Positions 1 through 4,840 of a stretch of 5,557 nucleotides of DNA are shown piece after piece. The first letter of the stretch is position 1, and each line of letters begins with the position of its first letter. Origin of the DNA: Methanosalsum sp. (GTDB taxonomy: Archaea > Halobacteriota > Methanosarcinia > Methanosarcinales > Methanosarcinaceae); the NCBI GenBank assembly GCA_007127385.1, contig SKZM01000066.1, forward strand, positions 1 to 5,557, read 5' to 3'. The notes beneath the pieces are model-generated. The model was not told where the DNA came from and ran no database searches. It worked only from the letters and a program-made list of their open reading frames with translations. The translations under genes and the position numbers were made by a program.

Positions 1-1
1 C

Positions 2-769
2 TCCCTGCGCCGCGATCTCGACACCGACGACCTGATGGCCGGCAACCGGCGCTTTCACACGCTCCTGCGGACGGGCAAACAGTTCGACGCCAAGCACGGA
101 AACGGGACGACCAAGCCGACCTACGTCGACCTGATCGACTTCGAGGACGTCGAGAACAACCACTTCGTCGCCGTCAACCAGTTCCGCGTCAACCGCCGGA
201 AGTCGATCCGCCCGGACGTGACGCTGTTCGTCAACGGTATCCCCATCGTCCAGATGGAACTGAAGTCCCTCGCCCAGGACAACGACTTCTACGACGCGAT
301 CAGGGACCTCCGGACGTACGAAGAGCGGGTGCCCCGGCTGTTCGTGCCCGGCCTGCTGAACGTCGCCGCCGACACGACCGAACTCCGCTACGGTGCGGTC
401 GGGGCGACCCCCGAGTTCTACGAGCCGTGGACCGAAGCGCCCGTGGAGTACCGGGATCCGATCCCGATGAAGCAGGCCGTCCAGGCGCTGTGTAATCCGG
501 CGACACTGCTGGAGATCCTCGACAACTTCGTCTTCTACGAGCGCGGTGCAGGCGGGGACGTGAAGATCATCCCCCGGTACATGCAGTACTACGCCGTCCA
601 GCGCATTCTTCGGCGGGTTCACGAGAGGGACGCCGACCGAGGGCTGATCTGGCACACTCAGGGGAGCGGAAAGTCCCTCACGATGGTGTTTTCAGTGCTC
701 AAGCTGAAGATGCACCGGACCCTCAGATTATTGAAATTGGATTTGAGAACGGTGTACCTGTTTCCCTGA
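2..769 (+). CDS. hsdR: Type I restriction enzyme R subunit (HsdR), N-terminal part; cut at both ends
   Basis: HsdR is the ATP-driven translocase and nuclease subunit of type I restriction-modification complexes. The frame is open from the first bases, so the true start lies upstream. The nuclease core is visible: Asp at 215-217 in RPDVTLF, then Glu 14 residues later and Lys in MELKS (257-265), the PD-(D/E)XK pattern and spacing known for EcoR124I HsdR. The family then normally shows QxxxY; here the aligned stretch reads DLRTY (305-319), with Asp in place of Gln. Next come the PRLFVPG and [15 protein letters not shown] blocks, the RYMQYYAVQ motif before the helicase, and Walker A HTQGSGKS (653-676). 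The family resemblance ends by about 724. The last 14 codons to the stop at 767 are argG sequence read in the wrong frame, so the helicase domains are absent. No hsdM or hsdS is in view. Codons are strongly G/C-ending, unlike everything to the right. Confidence 0.9.
   Translation, partial: SLRRDLDTDDLMAGNRRFHTLLRTGKQFDAKHGNGTTKPTYVDLIDFEDVENNHFVAVNQFRVNRRKSIRPDVTLFVNGIPIVQMELKSLAQDNDFYDAIRDLRTYEERVPRLFVPGLLNVAADTTELRYGAVGATPEFYEPWTEAPVEYRDPIPMKQAVQALCNPATLLEILDNFVFYERGAGGDVKIIPRYMQYYAVQRILRRVHERDADRGLIWHTQGSGKSLTMVFSVLKLKMHRTLRLLKLDLRTVYLFP
690..725. other. Breakpoint between GC-rich hsdR DNA and AT-rich methanogen-like DNA
   Basis: Composition changes abruptly here. Read in the hsdR frame, codons still end in G or C through CGG ACC CTC (716-724), then switch to AGA TTA TTG AAA. 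Read in the argG frame, family-like residues EDAPDPQ already begin at 706. The two readings overlap over about 19 bases (706-724), meaning both parent sequences probably share this short stretch or something close to it. That is the pattern expected where an assembler bridges two genomes on a short shared k-mer, or where recombination used microhomology. No inverted repeats, target duplication or integrase accompany the join. Confidence 0.8.
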
Positions 770-1278
770 ACGGGCAAATTCCTGGTGCCGTTGAGTTGAT
801 CGCTACTCTCAACACACTAGCAGGTTCTCATGGAGTCGGACGTACTGATCTGATCGAAGACCGAGTACTTGGACTCAAAGCCAGGGAGAATTATGAACAT
901 CCTGCAGCTACAGTACTGCTGGCTGCCCACAGAGACCTGGAAAAATTGGTACTCACACGAGCTGAACTAAAATTCAAATCTATGGTTGATTCACAGTGGT
1001 CTGAGCTTGCCTATTTCGGGCTTGTAGATGAACCCCTGTACCAGGATCTGAACGCTTTTATTGACAGGACACAGGAAAGGGTATGTGGAACCGTTAAACT
1101 CAGACTTCAGAAAGGCAGTGTATCTATCATGGCACGTACTTCTCCATATGCGCTGTACTCCAAAGAGCTGGTATCCTTTGACAGTGAAACAATTGATCAA
1201 AAGGATGCAGAGGGCTTTTCAAAATACCACGGATTCCAGTCCAGGGTGTATAAACGGTTTGTAGAAAAAAATGAATGA
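706..1278 (+). CDS. argG: Argininosuccinate synthase, C-terminal half (5' truncated)
   Basis: ArgG joins citrulline and aspartate using ATP to form argininosuccinate, the penultimate step of arginine synthesis, in the cytoplasm. About 190 residues remain of a family usually near 395-400. Family blocks seen in order: [20 protein letters not shown] (706-765), [20 protein letters not shown] (826-885) followed by RENYEHPAA, then [27 protein letters not shown], and a C-terminal tetramerisation region with [14 protein letters not shown] and [13 protein letters not shown]. The N-terminal nucleotide-binding half with the SGGLDTS-type P-loop is missing: upstream of about 706 the DNA is hsdR. There is therefore no genuine start codon, and TTG at 796 is an internal Leu in the middle of a conserved region, not a start. 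The gene ends tail to tail with the minus-strand operon, 15 bases from it. It would be inactive as it stands, but is probably intact in the source genome. Confidence 0.93.
   Translation, partial: EDAPDPQIIEIGFENGVPVSLNGQIPGAVELIATLNTLAGSHGVGRTDLIEDRVLGLKARENYEHPAATVLLAAHRDLEKLVLTRAELKFKSMVDSQWSELAYFGLVDEPLYQDLNAFIDRTQERVCGTVKLRLQKGSVSIMARTSPYALYSKELVSFDSETIDQKDAEGFSKYHGFQSRVYKRFVEKNE
1265..1271 (-). terminator. Candidate T-run terminator for the padR-permease operon
   Basis: Seven A residues on the plus strand give a run of seven T on the minus strand, 23 bases past the stop of the Cys-Cys peptide gene. Archaeal RNA polymerase commonly terminates at such U-rich tracts without a hairpin. The run lies inside the last codons of the convergent argG. 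For argG itself the nearest comparable plus-strand run is six T at 1375-1380, inside the small minus-strand gene, so the two transcripts probably overlap at their 3' ends. Confidence 0.35.
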
Positions 1279-1293
1279 GAATACAAATATTGC

Positions 1294-1413
1294 TCAGAAA
1301 TTCTCTTCATCATTTTCACTTTCATCCTCCGGCTCTGAAACAATTTCAAAATCACAGCATTTATTATCATCTTCTTTTTTACCAAATAACCTGTTCAATA
1401 GCTTTTTAACCAT
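1294..1413 (-). CDS. 39-residue acidic Cys-Cys peptide downstream of the permease
   Basis: This short gene was found by reading the minus strand after the permease. It starts with ATG at 1413-1411, preceded by a good Shine-Dalgarno AGGAG (1427-1423) nine bases away, and stops with TGA at 1296-1294. The product begins MVKKLLNRLFGKKE, a basic amphipathic-looking segment that could lie on a membrane or another protein. It continues DDNKCCDFEIVSEPEDESEN, so a vicinal Cys19-Cys20 pair is followed by a strongly acidic tail; 12 of the last 19 residues are Asp or Glu. It lies 60 bases after the permease stop on the same strand, with no evident promoter between, so it is probably the third gene of that operon. 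I do not recognise a named family. The paired cysteines next to a permease and a Cys-rich regulator suggest a metal(loid)- or thiol-binding accessory role, which is inference. A chance ORF is possible but unlikely given the start signals. Confidence 0.68.
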   Translation of the reverse strand: MVKKLLNRLFGKKEDDNKCCDFEIVSEPEDESENDEENF

Positions 1414-1473
1414 TTTACATCTCTCCTATTAATTTATTTTGTCTTTTTACCAGGTGGCTCAACTTTGCTGCAT

Positions 1474-2379
1474 TCAGCTTAGGATGGAGAATAATATCCC
1501 ACCTGATGTTGCAAGCACCATTACAGTGATTATGAATGCAATAACCAGCTTTCTTTTAAATATTGCAGATAGTAATGAAACCATTGGTATACTTGCTCCT
1601 GAACCTCCAATTATCAATGCCATTACAGCTCCGATCCCCATTCCTTTTGAAATCAGGACATCACTTATTGGTATCATTGTTTCCACTCTTATATACATGG
1701 GTATTCCGATCAGTGCAGCAGCAGGAATAGCGATTGGATTGGATGGTCCTGCAACTTTTAATATGAGTTCTTCCGGAAGATATCCGTAAATCAGGGAACC
1801 GATCCCTGCTCCCAGGAGCATCCATGGAAGCATCTGTTTAAACAAAGTCCATGAATCCTTAAAAGCACTTGCTATCTTCTGTCTGTGGCTGCTCTGGATA
1901 TATGTTTTTTTGCATGTGTTTTCCCGGACAGTGACATTTTTTATTTCACCTTCAAGCCCCAGTTTATTCCATGCATAGCCTGTAAGAACTGCTGCCGGGA
2001 ACACGATGATAAAATATATTGCAGCTACCCGAATCCCCAGAAGAGCTATCAGCAATCCCATGATAACAGGGTTAATCAGAGGGGATGCTATTAAAAAGGA
2101 CATTGCAGCTCCAAAAGGAACACCCCCTTTAAGCATGCCAAGAAGAAGAGGTATTGTGGAACATGAGCAAAAAGGTGTGGTCATACCCAGGCCAGCACCA
2201 AGACTGTTGTTTACTATCCAGTTTTGTGAGCGACCTACAGCATTTTTTATTCTGTCAGGATGAACATACTCCTGCAATAATCCTATGAGAAACGAAATTC
2301 CAATAAACAGGACAGTCAGTTCCAGTGTAATTTTCAGAAAGAACCCCAATGTATCTTCCAGTCCAGGGGAAACCATCAT
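1474..2379 (-). CDS. ArsP/COG0701-type membrane permease
   Basis: A 301-residue integral-membrane protein of the predicted permease family COG0701/PF03773 (ArsP_1, formerly DUF318), some of whose members export organoarsenicals. It shows about eight hydrophobic segments in two similar halves separated by a hydrophilic loop (about residues 139-172). The first half holds the signature TPFCSCSTIPLLLGMLKGG (68-86), with Cys71 and Cys73, and IASPLINPVIMG (97-108). The second holds ALIGIPMYIRVETMIPISDV (222-241) and the glycine-rich IIGGSGASIP (256-265). Length fits the family. The start is an ATGATG pair; the first ATG (2379-2377) overlaps the padR stop in the classic ATGA arrangement, and a GAGG lies 4 bases upstream of it (7 from the second). 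Translational coupling with padR is therefore likely. The substrate cannot be told from sequence: arsenical, other metal(loid), or another soft or organic ligand are all possible. Confidence 0.9.
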   Translation of the reverse strand: MMVSPGLEDTLGFFLKITLELTVLFIGISFLIGLLQEYVHPDRIKNAVGRSQNWIVNNSLGAGLGMTTPFCSCSTIPLLLGMLKGGVPFGAAMSFLIASPLINPVIMGLLIALLGIRVAAIYFIIVFPAAVLTGYAWNKLGLEGEIKNVTVRENTCKKTYIQSSHRQKIASAFKDSWTLFKQMLPWMLLGAGIGSLIYGYLPEELILKVAGPSNPIAIPAAALIGIPMYIRVETMIPISDVLISKGMGIGAVMALIIGGSGASIPMVSLLSAIFKRKLVIAFIITVMVLATSGGILFSILS

Positions 2380-2744
2380 TTATCCTCTTTCTGGCACAGT
2401 TTTTCATGAACATCCAGCAGTACCTGAGCGGTTTCTTTCCATGCTTCAAGGCCAGTGCAGCAGGCTTTTACTCCTTTTTCAGTTAAGGTACAGACTTTAC
2501 GGCTTCGACCACTAACAGTCTCTTTTTTACAGATAATATATCCTTCTTTTTCAAATTCCTTCAAAACCGGGTACAGTGTTCCTTCAGTTGGGGCACAGCA
2601 TCCATTTGTCATTCTGGATATTCTCCTGGATATCTCATAACCGTGCAGTGGCTCATCGTAAAGAACTCGCAGGATAAAGAGTCTTGAAAGACTGATTTTG
2701 ATCAATCCGTTCCAGTATTTTTTATTCAGGTAATCATTGCCCAA
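2376..2744 (-). CDS. PadR-family transcriptional regulator, cysteine-rich
   Basis: A 122-residue winged-helix regulator. Family landmarks are LSRLFILRVLYDEPLHGYEI (19-38) in the first helices, the recognition helix APTEGTLYPVLKEFEKEGYI (51-70), and the wing SGRSRKVCTLTEKG (78-91), where most PadR proteins have a tyrosine (YxLTxKG) instead of Cys85. A short C-terminal helix (97-118) should dimerise it. Seven cysteines occur: 49-50, 72, 85, 95-96 and 117. That is unusual for a cytoplasmic archaeal protein this small and suggests direct sensing of a metal(loid) or oxidant. The start is TTG at 2744-2742: it is the only usable start upstream of the HTH, since the in-frame stop is seven codons further up and nearby ATGs are out of frame. 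A GGAG lies about 11 bases before it. It overlaps the permease by 4 bases and probably represses its own operon through the half-sites upstream. Confidence 0.88.
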   Translation of the reverse strand: MGNDYLNKKYWNGLIKISLSRLFILRVLYDEPLHGYEISRRISRMTNGCCAPTEGTLYPVLKEFEKEGYIICKKETVSGRSRKVCTLTEKGVKACCTGLEAWKETAQVLLDVHEKLCQKEDK

Positions 2745-2775
2745 GTCTGCATCATCTCCATATATTCAAACAGCA

Positions 2776-2811
2776 ATACATTGTCCTCCAATGCATAAGA
2801 TATCAATGTAT
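2776..2811. promoter_or_regulatory. Candidate PadR operator: three CAATGTAT-type half-sites
   Basis: ATACATTG at 2776-2783 is the exact inverse of CAATGTAT at 2804-2811. Between them lies CAATGCAT at 2789-2796, which differs by one base and forms a tighter near-palindrome with the first half-site across a 5-base spacer. The cluster sits 10-45 bases downstream of the minus-strand TATA box, covering the expected transcription start, where a bound repressor would block initiation. Assignment to the adjacent PadR protein is inference from position and symmetry. Confidence 0.5.
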
Positions 2812-2820
2812 AGAGGGGGA

Positions 2821-2829
2821 TATATAAAA
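2821..2829 (-). promoter_or_regulatory. TATA box for the padR-permease operon
   Basis: On the minus strand this reads TTTTATATA, a good archaeal TATA box. A start of transcription about 25 bases further on falls near 2800-2795, giving a leader of about 50 bases before the TTG start of padR and placing the CAATGTAT half-sites over the start point. Confidence 0.5.
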
Positions 2830-2847
2830 CTGATGCTTTTTCCAGTA

Positions 2848-2859
2848 TTCAGGCCTGAA
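2848..2859. repeat. Perfect 12-bp palindrome between divergent promoters
   Basis: TTCAGGCCTGAA is a perfect palindrome without spacer. It lies about 20 bases upstream of the padR TATA box (minus strand) and about 120 bases upstream of the divergent kinase-like gene. It could be an activator or second-regulator site, or chance. The rest of the 2745-3000 gap is AT-rich and contains no ORF with family resemblance. Confidence 0.3.
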
Positions 2860-2973
2860 GTATTTATTTGCAGAATTTATAGTAAAATAGTGACATAACC
2901 TGAAATATGGAAAAGGATAGGGAAATGTTATAAAAAAACAAATAAATAGAAAAAGGTCGGACATACTGCACTG

Positions 2974-2987
2974 CATAAAATTTAAAT
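2974..2987 (+). promoter_or_regulatory. TATA-like element for the polyprenol-kinase-like gene; possible leaderless mRNA
   Basis: CATAAAATTTAAAT is centred roughly 20-25 bases before the ATG at 3001. Archaeal transcription starts about 25 bases beyond a TATA box, so the transcript would begin at or very near the ATG. In agreement, no Shine-Dalgarno is visible just before it. A second TATA-like element, TTATAAAAA at 2928-2936, would instead give a leader of about 45 bases. Confidence 0.4.
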
Positions 2988-3000
2988 TCGGTCAGTTAGC

Positions 3001-3585
3001 ATGCATTCAAATACGATTTTACAGGAACTTATCCGGAAAAGTATTCATCTGACATCAGTCGTAATTGTGATCGTTTATTTTTATGCCGGAAAGAATGCTG
3101 TCATGGGAATGTTGATTCTTTTTTTACTCCTATTTCTGATTATTGAAAATGCGAGGCTAAAGTACAATATAAGCATTCCTCTTTTGCAGTCTCTGTTTAG
3201 AAAAAATGAAATCTCTCATCCGGCTGGCCATATATACTTTATAATTGGGGCGATAATATCCATTTCGATCTTCAGTTATGAGATTGCATCGGCTGCAATT
3301 CTGATGGCTACCTTTGGAGATCTGAGTGCAGCATTGATTGGGAAAAAATATGGTAGAACAAAGATATTCCACGGCCCAAAATCACTTGAAGGAAGCTTGA
3401 GTGCATTAATAGTTAATTTTGTTATTGGATACCTGTTCCTTGGAGGCTGGCCTGTTGCGGTCATTATGGCATTATCTGCAACACTTGCAGAACTGTGGTT
3501 TACACGTGTAGATGATAATCTGGCAATTCCGATATTTTCAGGTTCAGTAGGGCATATTGCAGTTCTCATTATTTCCAATCTATAG
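3001..3585 (+). CDS. Dolichol/phytol/diacylglycerol-kinase-like membrane protein (SEC59 family)
   Basis: A 194-residue polytopic membrane protein of the CTP-dependent lipid-kinase family (COG0170: dolichol kinase, phytol/geranylgeraniol kinase, DGK1-type diacylglycerol kinase), often labelled phosphatidate cytidylyltransferase-like in archaea. Motifs in order: RKSIH (12-16) in the N-terminal helix, FGDLSAALIGKKYGR (105-119), KSLEGSLSA (127-135), and the C-terminal acidic DDNLAIPIFSG (171-181). These are the residues expected to bind nucleotide and metal at the membrane face. About six hydrophobic segments surround them. The likely role is phosphorylation of an isoprenoid alcohol or related lipid alcohol for membrane lipid or glycan-carrier metabolism; the precise substrate cannot be told. 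The first ATG fits the usual family start. It is divergent from padR and 100 bases upstream of the citrate synthase gene, which has its own promoter. Confidence 0.82.
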   Translation: MHSNTILQELIRKSIHLTSVVIVIVYFYAGKNAVMGMLILFLLLFLIIENARLKYNISIPLLQSLFRKNEISHPAGHIYFIIGAIISISIFSYEIASAAILMATFGDLSAALIGKKYGRTKIFHGPKSLEGSLSALIVNFVIGYLFLGGWPVAVIMALSATLAELWFTRVDDNLAIPIFSGSVGHIAVLIISNL

Positions 3586-3590
3586 TTGTA

Positions 3591-3608
3591 GTTGTCACAG
3601 TGACCAAC
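3591..3608. repeat. Inverted repeat GTTGTCAC-A-GTGACCAAC upstream of citrate synthase
   Basis: An imperfect palindrome with one extra C in the right arm, starting five bases past the stop of the kinase-like gene and about 30 bases upstream of the citrate synthase TATA box. It could be a regulator site for the citrate synthase promoter or a small hairpin at the end of the upstream transcript. No long T-run follows directly, which favours an operator over a hairpin terminator. Confidence 0.35.
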
Positions 3609-3636
3609 ACTGCAATTATTTATTATATTAGAACGC

Positions 3637-3645
3637 TATATATAA
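3637..3645 (+). promoter_or_regulatory. TATA box for citrate synthase
   Basis: TATATATAA, a strong archaeal TATA match. Transcription would begin near 3665-3670, leaving a short leader that still contains the GGAGGT ribosome-binding site. This indicates transcription independent of the upstream kinase-like gene. Confidence 0.6.
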
Positions 3646-3674
3646 TCTATAACCAGTGAAACTTATATTTTTCT

Positions 3675-3680
3675 GGAGGT
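3675..3680 (+). promoter_or_regulatory. Shine-Dalgarno that fixes the GTG start of citrate synthase
   Basis: GGAGGT is a near-complete complement to the archaeal 16S rRNA 3' end and lies five bases before GTG at 3686. It supports the GTG over any later internal start. Confidence 0.75.
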
Positions 3681-3685
3681 AGAGG

Positions 3686-4801
3686 GTGGATAACCGTAAA
3701 AAAGGTTTAGAGGATGTTATTGCCGTTGAAACAAAGATTGCCTATATTGATGGAATTAAAGGCATACTGGCATACAGAGGCATAAACGTAGCTGATCTAA
3801 TGGATAATTCCTTTGAAGAGGTATCCTATTTGCTACTTACAGGCCATCTGCCTGATGGAAGTGAACTATCCGAATACATAACAACCCTGAGGAATGAAAG
3901 AGAACTGGATTCTGGTGTAATAGATATATTGAAGATATGCAATAATCAGGCAGATGCCATGGATGTTTTAAGGACTGCCGTTTCTTACATTTCACAATAT
4001 GATACTGATTATAATGACAATTCTGTAGATGCAAATACCCGAAAAGCCATTAAACTGATTGCTAAATTTCCAACTATAGTTGCTGCATATTATCGAATAA
4101 TAAACGGCCTAGAACCAGTTTCTCCTGATTCTGAGCTTGAACACGGGGCAAATTTTTTATATATGGTTAAAGGGACCAGACCAACAGAACTTGAAGCAGA
4201 GATCATGGAAAAGGATATGATATTGAGTGCTGAACATGGACTTAATGCTTCCACATTTGCTTCAAGGATAACTGCATCCACCCTTTCGGATATACATTCT
4301 GCTATAATTTCCGGTATATGTACTCTCAAGGGTCCATTACATGGAGGGGCCAGACTCGGGGCTATGAATATGCTTGATGAAATTGGATCCATAGATAATG
4401 TTGAGAGTTTTGTGGAAGAGTGTGTCAAAACCAAAACAAGAATTGCAGGTTTTGGTCACCGGGTTTACAAAACCTATGATCCAAGGGCCAAAGTATATCG
4501 CAATCTAGCAAAAGAACTTTCGAAGGCGGATACAGAAAATGGATGGTACGAGATTGCAGAGAAACTTGAGGATGTAGTCAACAAAGAATTTGTTAAAAAA
4601 AGTGGAAAGATCATTTATCCAAATGTTGATTTCTATGCTGCTGTTGCCTATAAGTATCTTAGCATCCCTGCTCAGCTATCCACCTCTATATTTGCTCTTG
4701 GAAGGGTAGCAGGATGGACTTCTCACTGTCTTGAACAATACGAAGATAACAGGCTGATAAGACCCAGGGCCAAGTTCATCTGGAGAGTTTATGACAAATG
4801 A
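3686..4801 (+). CDS. gltA: Citrate synthase
   Basis: Condenses acetyl-CoA with oxaloacetate to citrate, the entry into the oxidative branch that Methanosarcina-type methanogens use to make 2-oxoglutarate for glutamate. The 371-residue length is right for archaeal and Gram-positive-type citrate synthases. Active-site elements: His184 in SAEHGLNASTF, His219 in GPLHGGARLGAM, His258-Arg259 in GFGHRVYKTYDPRAK, catalytic Asp315 in YPNVDFY, and Arg residues in GRVAGW (340) and RPRA (359-361). The N-terminal GLEDVIAVETKIAYIDGIKG matches the family opening. One difference from the commonest form is GGARLGAM, where many members read GGANEAVM. The product could in principle be a 2-methylcitrate synthase, which cannot be separated by motif alone, but no propionate-pathway genes are nearby. 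The start is GTG with a strong Shine-Dalgarno and its own TATA box. A symporter gene follows 39 bases later on the same strand. Confidence 0.95.
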   Translation: MDNRKKGLEDVIAVETKIAYIDGIKGILAYRGINVADLMDNSFEEVSYLLLTGHLPDGSELSEYITTLRNERELDSGVIDILKICNNQADAMDVLRTAVSYISQYDTDYNDNSVDANTRKAIKLIAKFPTIVAAYYRIINGLEPVSPDSELEHGANFLYMVKGTRPTELEAEIMEKDMILSAEHGLNASTFASRITASTLSDIHSAIISGICTLKGPLHGGARLGAMNMLDEIGSIDNVESFVEECVKTKTRIAGFGHRVYKTYDPRAKVYRNLAKELSKADTENGWYEIAEKLEDVVNKEFVKKSGKIIYPNVDFYAAVAYKYLSIPAQLSTSIFALGRVAGWTSHCLEQYEDNRLIRPRAKFIWRVYDK

Positions 4802-4819
4802 TTTTTCTTATTTTCTTTT
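4801..4819 (+). terminator. T-rich tract after citrate synthase
   Basis: The stop codon is followed at once by a pyrimidine-rich stretch with runs of five, four and four T. Such tracts act as terminators in archaea. With only 39 bases to the next gene and no clear TATA box between, it may attenuate rather than end transcription, leaving the symporter expressed at a lower level by read-through. Confidence 0.35.
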
Positions 4820-4831
4820 GTGATGTGATTT

Positions 4832-4837
4832 GGTGAT
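4832..4837 (+). promoter_or_regulatory. Ribosome-binding site GGTGAT of the symporter gene
   Basis: GGTGAT pairs with the GAUCACCUCC end of archaeal 16S rRNA, a form common in methanogens. It lies three bases before ATG 4841. An in-frame stop at 4826-4828 excludes a longer product. Confidence 0.6.
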
Positions 4838-4840
4838 GAT

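Noticed and set aside
35..37. ATG at 35 as the start of hsdR
   Set aside because: The frame is open back to the first base of the window with codons of the same style, and HsdR needs more N-terminal sequence before the nuclease core, so this ATG is internal.
690..725. Defence island or mobile-element insertion of hsdR into argG
   Set aside because: No hsdM/hsdS, integrase, terminal repeats or target duplication are visible, and both genes are truncated; a contig chimera explains it more simply.
725..769. The last 14 codons of the hsdR frame as a natural C-terminus
   Set aside because: They are argG sequence read out of frame, with an abrupt shift to A/T-rich codons; there is no family resemblance.
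796..798. TTG at 796 as the start of a shortened ArgG
   Set aside because: It is a Leu codon in the middle of a conserved ArgG block; homology continues upstream to about 706.
1197..1385. 62-codon minus-strand ORF overlapping the argG end
   Set aside because: It overlaps argG and the better-supported 39-codon gene in another frame, with no convincing start signal or family resemblance.
1439..1789. Plus-strand ORF of 116 codons opposite the permease
   Set aside because: It is the shadow of the permease frame: the opposite strand carries clear COG0701 motifs, and this product has no coherent domain.
2830..3000. Possible small RNA or riboswitch in the divergent intergenic region
   Set aside because: Only short AT-rich stretches and one 12-bp palindrome are present; no extended conserved-looking stem structure could be traced by eye.
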